Shown: positions 42,624 to 54,733, numbered from the stretch's first letter. The stretch is 64,000 bases of DNA from Typha latifolia (GCA_019914945.1 CM034108.1:3916001-3980000); one strand, 5' to 3'. Translations and numbers: made by a program. Notes: a model not told the origin generated them from the sequence alone.

Positions 42624-45600
42624 TCAAGCTCGAACAGTCTGCACAAGATTTTGAAGAGATGTTAAGTTCCAAAATTGACAATAATAAAAACTGAACCAAC
42701 TAAGCTAAGTAGCAGTCTCTTATTACAACAAATGATATATCAATAATTCAGCAATGTGCTTGAATTCACATATAACTATTATGCTTATTCCTGCAGATGT
42801 CTGGCCTGAAACATGAGAAACTGTTATTTATGTACATATGTTGGGGACCAAGTTTGCACAACCTAAGACATGCATACTGCAATGATATATATCATAAGAA
42901 AGTCCAGGGACTAAACTTTATGGGGTGAAAATACAAGTAGAAGTGGCATAATGATTTGTTACTTAGTTAACTAAAGGCAAACAAGAGCACTACCAGTACC
43001 AGCTTAGCTGCAGTCCTGTTTTGCAGTGTCAGCATTGCAGCATCGGCAAATGCCTGTGCTGCTTCTGCATCAGCTTCTGCTGCCTCTGCTTCTCTCGCTG
43101 CTTCCTCAGCTTCTGCCAAAATTGCTTCAGCATCTGCAACAGCTTGGGCAGCAGCTGCTGCAGCCTCCTCTGCAGTCATAGTTCTCAATCGTGCCAATTC
43201 AGTATCAACCATAGATTTGTTGAGGGGCTTCACATCGTTCCTCTCTGACCTGGAAGGCTCTCTTTGTGTTCCCTCTAGCAGTGGTACCTTTGAATTTTTT
43301 CCTTCCGACAAAGTCGAACTCGGTGCTATCCTATACTTCCGCTTCACCTACAAAGACTAATAACATGAAACAAACATCCCCGAGTAGAAAAAGAAACATA
43401 TTGAGAGTCTACATTTGTTAAAGAGACCCAGACTGTAGCTTTTAAGTTGTGTACTGAATAGTTTATAGAAAATTAAACAAAAGAAACTTGTCAAGCTAAT
43501 GAGGACTTAATTTGGAAAATTTTCTTCCATCAGATACTAAAACAGTTGGATATTCCACACGGACAACAAAGCCAATATGACATGCACAAGGAATTGTCAC
43601 TATATGTCCGTTCCATATAATGACAATCTTCATCAGCAGAATCAATCTACTATAGGGAAATTATTCTCCTACAAAGTGTGCACCTGCACACGTACATACT
43701 TGTTTGATGTGAATATAATAGGTTCCAACCTGACGGATCCAATCAAGCAATACCCAACAGTTTAATGGACAAAAGGAGAAAAGGAACCCACAAACCCTAG
43801 CCCCTCACTTGTTCAGCCAACCTGACAGAGAAGAGAAAGAGAAAAAAATATTCTTGTTTGCCCAATATAACTGGTTACAGTTCCTTTTATAATAAACTAC
43901 AATCAATCCAACGACTCAAAGCAAACCCTAACCAATTAAACGACTAAAAGCAACTTAGCTCAAACTGATAAGTTAAACCAACTGAAGACTCAATGACTTA
44001 ATCTCCTCCATCCAATCCAACCTCCTTAGTCATACCCAAGGCAGCGAACGTCAAGTGTTTGAACAGGGCGATAAACATGTCGTGCGTTTGAACAGGGTGA
44101 CAAACATGTCGTGCGTTCGAATTCGCAGGTTAAAATCCCATGTTGTTGTCTGTATGACCTCCTTTATTAGCTGACCGACATCGCCTCCTCTAATAGGTGA
44201 ACTAGAAAGGAGCAATTAGACCTCCATTCCTATCACTCCCTACCCTTGAAGATAAACCTTGTCCTCAAGGTTTAGATACGGAAACCGTAGCTTCATCTCC
44301 TCAAAATCCTCCCAAGTAGCATCCTCTAATGGTAACCCTTCCCAATGGACCAACTTTTCTTGCACAAAGTCACCCCTATGCTTGACCTAGCTAAATTTTG
44401 GATCTCATTCAGCTCTAAAATGAGTTCCCTAGTATTAGCAGTTTTAGGTAGATAGGCCTTCTTGCTACTTAAGTTGGGACACATGAAATACCGGAAGAAT
44501 ATGTGACCCCTCTCGAATACGTAATGGTATTCCACCAGTACAATCCTCCAGCAATCTTTCCATCTATCGGCTGCGTTCTATGGCTTCTGAATTGCCCGAC
44601 TTGGATCTCATAAGTTCCACATGGTTGTCGACAGCTCGAGTGAAGTCATCTCCCTCATCATCATCAAGAATGTCCCCGCTCCATGACTAATCATCTATTA
44701 TATTGAGTCTGCTTCCCCATTCAAAGGCCCACTCCCATATCCCCTTGCAACCGGTACTTCTTCCTCGCTATCTTGAATTTATTGATAAACTTTCGTAGTC
44801 AAAGGTGATTGCTTCCAAACTTTTAGGCGCTGTACCTCCAAGATAATATCAGAGCCTTGTAGTCCCAAGGGATATATATCGACGAGGAACCAATGGTCCT
44901 ACAATAGGACCTCCGCTTCTAAGACAAATTTCTCGACACTCAAGCCTATTTTCGTAAGCCGCCAATATGGAAAATGATATAACAGCCTCTATCTAACTCT
45001 CAAGCTTCCGAGTGATAGACTTGCTCACAAAGTTGTGAATGCTCCCACTGTTAACCAACATTGGCACTGGTCTTCCTTCCAAAAATCCTGCAATCCGTAG
45101 AGTGGGGTATAACCGAGTCAGATTCGGTCAGATACGTTAGATTCACATTGGATTTTAAATAGGTAGGTAATTGTAATATCCATATCTGATTCGTTTATGA
45201 TCGGATCATGTCAAACTCGAAACATATTCAAATTCAATCAGATAATGGATTGGATTTGGAGTCCTCACAAATAACTGGTATACTATGAAATAAAAAATAC
45301 AACAATCTTATTCTAAAGCAACAAGTCAACTTTTGACACTCAATTATGATAGTTTACTAGCTAAAATTATAGCATAATATTTTAATTATCTCATTAACAT
45401 TGACATAAGTTTAATATATTAAGCAAACATAATAAAAGTACAAAATTTATTTTTTGAGAGAATCAAGAGTATTCATATTATATAAGAATTATGGTAATCC
45501 AAAACTTCTATTTACATAATTTAAATATTGGACTACATAACTAATGTCTATGAACTTTAAAAAAAAAAAACTTACATATCCGTCGAAACTTTGATGGATA

Positions 45601-48600
45601 TGTACCCAGGATTCTATTCGAATCCGGGTCCGATAGGATTTGTCAATAGTCGATCTGAATCCAACCCGTTTATTAAATGGATAAAAAATTTGAGATCCAA
45701 ATCCGAGTTAATTGGATTCGGTAATGAATAATTTGGATCTGATAACACTCCAATATAGTCTCCAATGTCACACATCGAGATAAAGCATGCATAAGCGATC
45801 TTCAATAGTTCTGCCACGTCTTCTAGGGTGGCTTTGGCCATCTCCTATCTGCTGCAAGTTGTATTGCGTCTACCAGCCAAGGCCCCTCAACATTAGCTCC
45901 GTTTTCTACTAGCTGTGGCCAATGCTGGGTTCATCCTTGTAGTTGGCACATATAGAAACCCCACCCATCCTTGCGTCGGCTTCACCTCTGCCAGTTGATC
46001 CGCATGCATGCGTGCCAAGTCCATAGCATGAGATACAGCTAAGGCTTGAAGGGTTTCCAATCTAGTTATATCTTCTCATGTAGACCTTTGATAAAGCATT
46101 CCATCAATGCGGATTGCGGATTCCAACCATCCGAAGATTCTCAAGGCCAATTTCTCAAAGTAGTTATGATATTTGCTAATGACCTCCGTATGCTATAGAT
46201 TCTTCAAGGTTTCATTAAAATTATCATACTCAAACGGTACGAACCTCAGCGTTAACCCCCGAGTAAACTCAGATTAATCTGCTAACTGCTTCATATTTCT
46301 AAACTATTGGAACCATTGCAGACCTCATCTTACAAGTGAAACGTAGCAAGCCTTACCCATTCCGCTAGTTGTGTTCCTTAGTAGACGATAAGTGTTCCGC
46401 ATTAAATGTCCAACCAAGCTTCTTAAGAATTTTAGAAAGTCCAAACGGGTGATACAGAATTGAATTCCCCCACCTCAAATGTTATCACCCAGCCTAACAA
46501 GCACAATAGTCAGCCTGCCCTCCAACTAGGCCATTGTCTCTGTGATGAATCACATTTGCTCATTTACCTCATTGGGGACTATCATTCACCATAGGGTATT
46601 TTCGTGTTCCAACTACGTCCCTACTTATTGATAGAGACTCACTTCCAACACACCAAGCTAGTCCTCAATCGTCGCCGCCCGTGTCTTACCTCTATGAACT
46701 AGCGGTGAGTTGATTAGTAGATTTTTGGTTAACCAGCATTAAAGCTCTAATACCAATTGATAGTTTTCAATTCGACGAATCCTATCAAGCAATATCATAG
46801 CAATTTAACAAACAAAAAGAGAAGAAATCGACAAACTCTAATCCCCTACCTAGTTCGGCTTATCTGAGAGAGAAGTGAAAGAGAAGGAAATACTTATTAT
46901 TTGCCTAAGATAATTTATTACAATTCCTTTTATAATAAACCTTAATTAATCCGATGACTCAAAGCAACTTTAATTCTAACTGATAAATTAAACCAACTAA
47001 AAACTCAAGGACTTAATCTCCACCATCTAAACTGACCTCCCTAGCCATACCCAAGGCAGCAAATGTTAGGCGTTCAAACGGGGGAAATCCCTTCAAATAG
47101 GGCTGCGAACATGTTGTGCATTCAAACAAATTCCCATGCGTTCAAATGAATGGGCTAAAATCTCGTGCCACCATCCGTATGGCCTCCTCCATTAGCTGCC
47201 CGGTGTTGCCTCCTCTAATAGGTGATCTGAAATGAAGCAACTAGACCTCCATTCTTATCAGAATATCTAGATACATATAATTGAAATAGGAAGATAGAAT
47301 TTCGTTGGTTGTGAGCTAAAATAAAGAATGACCAACACTTTCTCTACTCTTTTGTACTATGCAAAATATTGAAAAGAAAATACTACCATAACTTGACCTA
47401 CTATCTCTTTTGTCTGAATATAACATTACATAGAAGAAATTACCTTGATCAATTTTCCACAGGTAGTCAGAACTCGCAGTTTGGCCGACAAAAGACGTTT
47501 GAAATCAGGAGGAGGCCAATATTGTTCCTACATAAACCCAGATAAATAAAGTTATGGCCCATTATAGAAGGAAAACAGAATAAATAAACAGGCAGCCTTT
47601 ATATCTATACTTCATGTGCCAGAGTTAGACTTGCACATGCTAGCAAACATATATCCAATCAACAAAATTATGATCTAGTGTAGCTAGCAAGTAAAACAGA
47701 TCTATGACAAAAGGAGAAGAGTAAATTGCATACAAAGACAAAGAGAAGCCACCCTGTGAAGCACTTGGCAGGTTGCATTACATAGTGGCTTCACTTTGTC
47801 TTCTCATGCAATTTACCCACAAGGTGATAACATTCACAAGGAACAAAAGAAGGAAATATCCACAACAAGTGCATATTCACATATTATGAGCACATGCTTT
47901 AAAAACTTGCCTTCCGGATTGACCATGCAAACATAGATACAGTGAAGCTCTAAAATGCAGAAGCACTTGCCTATATTAATCCACCCTATGCTAAGTAGCT
48001 AACTGAATTAGATGATTAGATCACAGAGTTGCATATCAATTACAAAATAAGGACCTAAGTTTGTAAGAAATTGTCATGGCAAAAGGAGAATGAGAATGAT
48101 ATAGTAAGGGCCGCTGAACTCTCAGTCAGTATACGACAACTGCAACAAATATGAAAGATTGAAGCCATGCAATAAATAAACTCATAAAAACATTTCTCTT
48201 TCATTTCAGCAAAAACTGAAAAAGTTGAACCTGGAAATACTGAAACAAAATCATCAAAACATTTCTCTTTATGTCAACAGAAACTGGAAAATGTGAACAA
48301 GGAAATATGAATCTAACAATATAAAGAGAAATTGAGAAAAACAAGAAAATCAAGTCATCTCTGATACTTAATGAACTTAGCAAAGAATATTTTATCAGGA
48401 ATGCACACTTAGTTCTTGATAGTCTAGAGGACAACAAGATAGTAAATATAAGTTCCCATAGTACAATTACCTTCAAGAGAACAAATAAAAGGACTTCAAT
48501 AATGGACAAAAACGCACCTCTATATATGAAGCAATAGCTGTTTTGTTAGACCCAGTAGGCTCCTTCAAGTTCATTATAGCTTCCAAGATAAGATTGTCCA

Positions 48601-49832
48601 GTCTGCATAAGCATTTAAATGGACAAGTTTAGAAATCATAGAAGATATATTTTGATCCAATATATTCATTTGCTCAGCTAATCAGCGTTACATGGATAAG
48701 TTATCACTCTCTGATATGTAGTAAGTAGTACTTTGCTGTTTCTCAATCAAGATATATTTTCCTGTACTCTATGAGAGAATTCCAATGTAGCTTCTGTTAT
48801 TGTCTTTTGCATGCATTTCACTTTAACTCCAAAAGCATTACTTTCTTCTTTCTCTATAACTTTATTTATCTATACAAGGAAACATTACATTAAAATGGTA
48901 GCATGATATGAAAAGGAGGTTTACATTTTCAACTTTTTAAACTTCAAAATAAAAAATAGGTGTGTTTATGAATACAAAGGACTTTCTATATTTTAGCTTC
49001 AATAGCAGGCTACCGTAGGAATTTTAGCTTGGAAAAGATGAATCTTTATGTAAAAGTAGTGCAGCATCAAGTACAGGGAGAAAATTTTAAAAAGGATCTC
49101 CTAATTGTTCTCACAAGTTTGGGAACAATGAAAGTCTGAAATATTGGCGTTGAACTACATATGGATATCAAACTTCCACCTAAGATGGTAAAAAGTGGAC
49201 ATGGTAAAATAACCTTGAGACAGATTTCTTTGAGCCTGTAATCTGCAGAGTTTCCGTCGACACTGCAAGAGGCTTAGCATCAAGAATATCTTCATCTACG
49301 TCAGCAACTACTGTACTGAGGGCCATTGGGTTATCATCATGCTTAGAAATATGTCTGCTCTTTTTCAAGGCTATTCTGCCTTTCTCTCGAGAGCCAAACC
49401 CATTTGCAGTCACATTCATGTTACGCCATTTGTCCTGTAAAGTTAAAAGTCTTAAAGACGGAAAAGGAGTTCAAGGGAAAGTAAGTTTCTGAATATATGT
49501 TGACGTGTGTCCTTGCAGATTCTAAGTTCACATCTGGTTATACCCTCATTGAGCTCTATTTGCACATAGTAATTCAGAAACTCATGTATTAAGAACAGAA
49601 ATAAAATTTAAATGACAATTTAGTTGCACAAAAATATTTTGAAATTTGAAGTACTCCATAATCAAAGTTGAATACAATTTACCTTGAGATCCACATTTGA
49701 CCGTAAACATAAGATGCCACAAAACTCTGGATCTTTCAGTATTGTGCGCCACTTGCCTGCTCCATGCTTAGCAATTCCAGCCTTAAGAGCAGACTCTTCC
49801 TCCGCCGTCCATTTCTGCTTAGGAGCACCCAT
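42624..49832 (-). CDS. TRB: TRB-type single-Myb-histone telomere repeat-binding factor
   Basis: Nuclear protein that binds telomeric repeats and promoter teloboxes; Arabidopsis TRBs recruit PRC2 and other chromatin modifiers. Six exons (transcript order): 49683-49832, 49214-49434, 48518-48602, 47444-47527, 43000-43347, 42624-42638; 300 residues, frame intact. Domains: N-terminal Myb (residues 5-60) with the telobox-binding helix NVDLKDKWRN split by intron 1 exactly as in the family; a linker-histone-like H1/H5 domain at about 122-190 ([33 protein letters not shown]); and an Ala/Glu-rich coiled coil at about 225-285. The last exon adds only TVRA before the stop. The fourth intron (4,096 nt) carries a whole LTR retrotransposon. 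The third (990 nt) carries a long foldback. The ATG is the first in frame, ahead of [13 protein letters not shown] non-coding first exon probably lies near 50.8-50.95 kb. Confidence 0.94.
43716..44235 (-). repeat. 3' LTR of the TRB-intron retrotransposon
   Basis: 520 bp, aligned along its length with 46758-47260 but visibly diverged. It contains its own tandem duplication of about 31 bp at 44056-44118 (TTGAACAGGG(C/T)GA(T/C)AAACATG twice) that the partner LTR lacks in that form. The divergence shows the insertion is not recent. Confidence 0.8.
45098..45752. mobile_element. Possible hAT-like element nested in the retrotransposon
   Basis: Within the LTR element an AT-rich block begins TAGAGTGGGGTATAAC and ends GATCTGATAACACTCCA, whose reverse complement starts TGGAGTGTTATC: imperfect inverted ends of the CAGTG/TAGAGTG kind. 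Both ends are rich in GGATTCGG and ATCCGAATCC words, common in plant hAT-derived MITEs. No matching 8 bp target duplication was found, so the call is tentative. Confidence 0.35.
46758..47260 (-). repeat. 5' LTR of the TRB-intron retrotransposon
   Basis: 503 bp with TG...CA boundaries, followed on the minus strand by two spacer bases and the primer-binding site. It is bounded on the other side by target duplication GAATA. Confidence 0.82.
47721..47816. repeat. Long intronic foldback (MIRNA-like or MITE-like hairpin)
   Basis: Arms 47721-47752 and 47785-47816 are each 32 nt and are reverse complements at 28 of 32 positions, separated by a 32 nt loop. The mismatches sit at arm positions 12-14 and 24. 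Both arms pair out to the very end (GTAAATTGCAT with its complement). It lies in the third intron of the TRB gene. The size fits a short plant MIRNA precursor or a small foldback transposon; I recognise no known mature miRNA. Confidence 0.7.
48186..48312. repeat. Two-copy tandem duplication in a TRB intron
   Basis: Two imperfect units of about 60-70 bp, the second from about 48257, share AAAACATTTCTCTTT, AGAAACTG(A/G)AAAA and GGAAATA. They lie just downstream of exon 3. Confidence 0.6.
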
Positions 49833-51019
49833 GAAAGACGAATCAAAAGGTCCCTTCTAGAGGGACATGATGCTGTAAAGTGTAAACCTCCTAACCTGCA
49901 ATCAAAGAGATATTGAAAACCAAAGGTCAGGAACAGAAAATTGTGGTTGCATTTCTAAAATAACTGTTACATTGCGTTCCAGTATCACATTTGAGTTGGA
50001 AAAAATTCTTCCACCTCCATAATGACCAAAATTGTGCAGTAGTTTGTCACACAAACACACCAATCTCATATATTTGATTGACATGGGTATGGAGATTAAA
50101 TAAAAGAAAGGAACATGCCTAAACCTGGAGTTTATGATATTAAATAATGCAGATCAGCAAACCTCATCCTTTTTTATACAACGAAAATATATTCTTGGAT
50201 GCTCGACTGCTTAGTGCACTTTTTTTTGTTTATTTTTCTGAGATACTGAAAAATTCCAATAAGTGAGTTTGCTTTCCAATTGAGCATGAAAAAAATCTAG
50301 GTAAAATAGCTCGAATTACATATGCAACAACAAGAAGCAAGACCTTCGAAACATGGAACACTAGATTCCACCGCCTGAACGAGAACTCAAAGATAGACTA
50401 GGAAATCGAGAAAATAAGAATAAACATACGCCTAATAGGCTAATACACGAAGATATTCTAACTCATTACAACGGAGAGAATAAGGAAAAAAAACTTTTTT
50501 TGAATAAAAAAAACAAAAAATTTCTATATCAAAAGTAAGACCAATAGCTAGCAGAAGAAAGGCGCATGAATCGAACCATCCTTAAACCCTTGAATTAAGT
50601 AGAGCAAAAAAATTCCAATCTAGGGCACGAATCTTCGGAATAAAAGAAAGAAATAATCGAGATGTTGCAGATTCCAAAAAAAAACATCAGAATCACAAGA
50701 AAGGTAGCGAAATCTAGTGATAGAACGTCAAAAATTTAATAAATAAAGATACTAACGGTGTTAAAGGAAATGAAAAGAAGAATAAATTTAACCTCGTGAG
50801 ATGGTGGCCATGAAGCGAGAACTCGCTACAACGCAACTCTAGGCGGGAGAGAGAGAAGAGAGAGAGAAGAGAGAGAGGGGTTGGTAATCTCACAGGAGGT
50901 GTGATAAGTAAAGTAAAAGAAAAGCTTTTTGCTCGCTGACTCGCTGCTGCTACTGCATACAACCGGATGAGTCGACCCGGTTGAATCGCCAGGTGGTGGT
51001 GTAATAGGCTTACATCACG

Positions 51020-51027
51020 TAGGGTTT
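51020..51027 (-). promoter_or_regulatory. Telobox in the TRB promoter
   Basis: The minus strand reads AAACCCTA, about 60-100 nt upstream of the inferred non-coding first exon of the TRB gene. TRB proteins bind this motif, so autoregulation is possible. Confidence 0.45.
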
Positions 51028-51282
51028 ATTTTGTAAATACGATTTTCTTAGATTTTAGGTACAAATTACAATTTAATTGTAGGGAGGTATTTGCAAAATA
51101 ACCTAATTGATATTTAGACCCCTCTAATATGAGAATTAGTGGCAGCTGCTACTAGCTTTCTCTTCTCTCTTCTATTTTACTACTCATAATTGATAGCTAG
51201 CCAAGCTCATGTCAAATTAGAGAACATTGGATGTTCTTTTTTTGTATGAGAATGTGAATGGCGTATAGCTACAGAGGAGAAG

Positions 51283-51504
51283 ATTCATGAGCCCGAAGGC
51301 TACCGAAGGCTAGATATAAGCTGAACAAAAAGGCAATCATCTCTAGATATAGAAGTACTTAGGCTCTATCGAGCTTGCTCCAAGTCGCGTTGCGCTGCTG
51401 AGCTGTTCCTCCAAGCTAACCGCATTGTCGAGTCATCAACCGAGTCGAGCTAAGCCACCAAACCACCAAATAATTTCTCCACAATATTATTTGGTTGATA
51501 GCTA
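51283..51504 (-). repeat. Interspersed repeat family R, copy 2
   Basis: It shares ATTCATGAGCCCGAAGGCT, GCTAGATAT, GAGTCATCAACCGAGTCGAG and ACCACCAAATAATTTC with the copy at 57.27-57.51 kb. The tRNA-like end is missing or very diverged here. Confidence 0.6.
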
Positions 51505-52023
51505 CAGAGGAAAAATTAAAACTCTTGAAACGAGTCTCTCAACCGCCAGCATAAGACTCAATCAGAATATAACATAGTTTCATAACATTGTTAATTTTTA
51601 TGCAAGATAATTAGAAGATATTTCTACACTTCTTTCTTTCTTTTCTCTAAAATAAAGGTAAAGTAGACATTTGGGAGGTATTCTATAATCGAGATAGTAA
51701 ATATGTCATGAAAAATAAATAAGAAGTTTATATTAAGCTAACGGCTCAAATAGTTAAAGGGGCTTACCATAAATGAGTGTATCTAAGTTCAAATCCTAAC
51801 AACACCGATTTAATTTGAACATCATTAAATTCCCACTTTTTTTCTTTAAAAAATGTCTATAGCTTCAAATCAATATCTTATCCAATTAGGAGGGACTAAC
51901 CAGGTGCTGCCACATAAGCAGAGAGAATCTAAAGCTGATCCCTGAGAGACCCCTCCCAGAGTCCACAAGCCTCTCATGTGGCTCTGGCATTCTCAAGCTC
52001 AACCACTCCATATCCTTTAAAGG

Positions 52024-52024
<1 letters not shown>

Positions 52025-52054
<30 letters not shown>
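52025..52054 (+). repeat. (TCTA)n microsatellite before psaK
   Basis: Seven to eight TATC/CTAT units sit 70-100 nt upstream of the psaK ATG. On the other strand each unit contains GATA, the core of GATA/I-box light-response motifs, though a chance microsatellite is the simpler reading. Confidence 0.8.
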
Positions 52055-52124
52055 ACACTCCTAAATCTATTACTCCAATCCAAGAAGGAAGGAAGGAAAG
52101 AAGGAAGGGAAGAACAGAAAGGCC

Positions 52125-53085
52125 ATGGCTTCCAAGCTCACCTCCCCCTCCCCCACTGCTGTCATGACCTCCATCCCTCAGTTCAGCGGCCTCAAAGCCC
52201 AATCACCATCCATGGTAAGCTCATCAGTTTGTAGTCAAAAATCCTCCACATTAAGCCAAGTGAGAGAGAAGTAATTTATCTGTGAACAAATCAAGTACTT
52301 TTATTATTCTTTTGATAGGTGATGCTGCCATCGAGGAGGCAAAGAGGGAGAGGGGCTTTGGGGGCTCGCTGTGACTTCATCGGCTCATCAACCAACATTG
52401 TAAGCGTTCAATATTTACAACTTTTGAGTCCCATCTTTTGGATTTTATTGTATTAAACGAATTTTTATTAAAATAATAATATCCTTAAAACACCTAAAGA
52501 AGTACTGCTTTCTAAGAATAAAGTCCAAAGATAAGTTCCAACATATCCCCTTGCAAATCAAGCAACTAATTGGTTTCGGTCCGATTCAATGGTCGTATGT
52601 AATTATTTTTAAACTGTTGCTCTACCTTCTTAATGAAGTTTTTATTAATACAAAAAAAAAGTCCAAAGATAGGAGATTCAAGTGATATATAAGTTTAAGT
52701 ACTTCCATGTTAATTCTGTACATTTTTTGAATTTTTTTTTTTACTATACACTCTGAAGTCTGAACTAAAAAAAAAATTTCTAGGTTTAGAGGTTTGTATT
52801 ACTATCAATTTTAATATCTTTCAAAGACTTGAAAATGGTGTTACCCAACATTTGTAGATAATGGTGACCACCACAAGCTTGATGCTATTCGCCGGGAGGT
52901 TCGGGCTGGCCCCGTCGGCCAACCGGAAGGCCACGGCCGGCCTGAAGCTGGAGGCTCGCGACTCCGGGCTGCAGACCGGAGACCCCGCCGGATTCACTCT
53001 CGCCGACACCTTGGCTTGTGGCACCGTGGGCCACATCATCGGCGTTGGAGTGGTCCTGGGCCTGAAGAACTTGGGAGCCATATAA
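52125..53085 (+). CDS. PSAK: Photosystem I subunit PsaK (PSI-K)
   Basis: Nuclear-encoded thylakoid membrane subunit of photosystem I that stabilises the light-harvesting antenna. Three exons: 52125-52214, 52319-52399, 52858-53085; 132 residues, frame intact, normal family length. A chloroplast transit peptide covers about residues 1-47 ([16 protein letters not shown], rich in Ser, Arg and Thr), ending near [12 protein letters not shown], where the mature protein starts. The first membrane helix is about 57-75 ([19 protein letters not shown]) and the second about 105-128 ([20 protein letters not shown]), joined by a polar loop that ends [11 protein letters not shown]. The third exon is markedly GC-richer than the introns. 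It is nuclear PsaK and not PsaG, judged by the [19 protein letters not shown] signature. Confidence 0.96.
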
Positions 53086-54616
53086 CAGAGAGGCCGTGAA
53101 GAATTGTGATCTCACTTGCCCTACTGGTTTTTGAGGATGTAAATGATTTCTCTTTAATGAACATATTTCAATTACATCTTCACCTAGCCATACCAAATCA
53201 AACAAACTCAGATACGGATCTTAAAGTTTCCGACCCGTTTAATAAATGGGTCGAATCTAGCGGATTGAAAATGACTATGCATCAAAGCTCCGTATAACTA
53301 TTAAGTTTTGCTTTAGCATGTCAAGTTTATATCGTTTTGGAAGAGAATGATAAAGTATTAGTCTCTAATAATTCGTAATTTTTTAATATTTAAAAGTGTT
53401 TATTTATTAAACTGTCTTAATTTGATACTAAAAAGAATGGATTTAACTATAGAATAAAATTATTACAATTTTAATTTTATAGCCCGTTGGTTATTTGCGA
53501 GGAATTCAAATATGTTCATTAAAACGTACTCTAATGACAAATAAACCAAATATGACCAGTGAATCATACGTTCTTCCTGCAGCTCTAGAAGAACCTCAAT
53601 AGAATCATTTTTCGAGGAATGATCTACTATCAAATTTTACTGTATATAGACTCTTTCGCTTGGCTACATAGGAATAGTGAGTATCCCCAATACCAGATGC
53701 ATTTTTGAGCTCTTTTTGAAGTAATTTAGATGTCTTCTTTAACAAATATTTTTTTTTCATAATTGTAATTGAAAACCATTAAGATATATTTACCACTAAA
53801 ATAATATTAGAGTCGTCATTAGATCTTCTCTTTCAAAATTGGGTCACGGTACTGAGTTTTTAACAAAATATTACTAATAAATCATTATCAAAATTAATAA
53901 ACACATATGAAGAGTTAAATTACCATCTCTTACTTATATATATATAAAGTGAAAACATGTAACAATTTTTATCTCATATAAAATAAAACATATTCGTACT
54001 TTGATATTAAAAATTATTATTATGCTGATGGTTTTAGCAGTAATTATGTAAATAAAATAATAATGACATTATGTCCCGATCGATGTTTCAGAATCAACTA
54101 ACAGACATTACCGTTTTATTTGAACTTTGATCGTAGATATGGATCCCCCAAGTAATAAACAAGGTAAACTTTACGAGGCTACTTTTCCCCCTATTTATAA
54201 GACAGAAATGAGTCGATTGCTTGTGGCTCAATGTTAATAACACCATTCATTTGTTTTAAGTTTAATTTTACTTTAAAATCAACGGGATGTATTTTATTTC
54301 TTTTTTACAGAACATTATCATTAACGTGCTAATCTTATTTCATCGAAGTCCCTTTTGAAATCCTTCATTTAATCCGACCATAATTTAGTGATTGTAGATT
54401 AACATACTACTACCGTACTAGTATACAATTTTCGAGGAATTTCGAAATATTCAAGCAATATTTGGCAAAAATATGATAGCAAATCAAATCAAATAATACC
54501 AAATAAATATACTTCTAATTACGAGTAAAAGAGGCAGAGATGTAGACAGGGTTAAAGTAACAAGAAGCTCATGGGAAGAGCAACCAGTGTCGCAAGAACT
54601 GTTCACCTTCAATATT
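53086..54616. other. Spacer downstream of psaK
   Basis: AT-rich spacer with the psaK 3' UTR at its left end and the end of the snoRNA transcription unit at its right. I see no exon. A short stretch at 53215-53260 (CCCGTTTAATAAATGG) resembles sequence at 45660-45690 inside the nested element of the TRB intron, so it is probably a repeat fragment. Confidence 0.45.
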
Positions 54617-54675
54617 TGCCATTCTAACGAGTCACATAGCCATCCAATTTGGCTAAGCAACAGATACCAATGGCA
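54617..54675 (-). ncRNA. H/ACA-like snoRNA hairpin (candidate)
   Basis: Minus-strand hairpin with a perfect 7 bp outer stem (TGCCATT with AATGGCA), a symmetric internal loop of 13 + 13 nt and a perfect 6 bp upper stem (TAGCCA with TGGCTA). That is the geometry of an H/ACA pseudouridylation pocket. The following hinge has ATATTG, one base off the H-box consensus ANANNA. A second hairpin and a proper ACA tail are not clear. Its position at the end of the snoRNA cluster supports the call. Confidence 0.4.
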
Positions 54676-54733
54676 TTAATTAACTAATTAATCACTCACT
54701 AACCAAAAAATAGTATATTAAACGTTACCGTTA

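Larger units (their letters stand above)
43711..47265 (-). mobile_element. Internally deleted Ty3/gypsy LTR retrotransposon in a TRB intron
   Basis: Read on the minus strand: 5' LTR 46758-47260, primer-binding site TGGTATTAGAGCT (46743-46755, one change from the initiator-Met tRNA site), degenerate gag-like sequence at about 45850-46740, an integrase-end/chromodomain remnant at about 44250-44650, a purine tract AAGGGTAGGGAG (44236-44247) and the 3' LTR 43716-44235. Five-base target duplications GAATA flank it at 43711-43715 and 47261-47265. The 5' LTR has TG...CA ends; one end of the 3' LTR has decayed to TAATAG. The 2.5 kb interior is too short for protease, reverse transcriptase and RNase H, and what coding remains is broken, so the copy is non-autonomous. 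It lies in the same direction as the host gene. The chromodomain points to a chromovirus lineage; I cannot name it. Confidence 0.88.
49833..52124. other. TRB leader and promoter plus psaK upstream region
   Basis: The left part, to about 50.95 kb, is the TRB 5' UTR with a probable leader intron. A GA-rich tract lies at 50846-50878. A telobox lies at 51020-51027 on the minus strand, close to the expected TRB promoter. An interspersed repeat copy lies at 51283-51504. The last 250 bp lead into psaK and contain a tetranucleotide repeat. No other exon is supported. Confidence 0.5.

Noticed and set aside
52885..53205. A 106-codon minus-strand frame opposite psaK exon 3
   Set aside because: It is the antisense shadow of the GC-rich third exon of psaK; it has no family resemblance.
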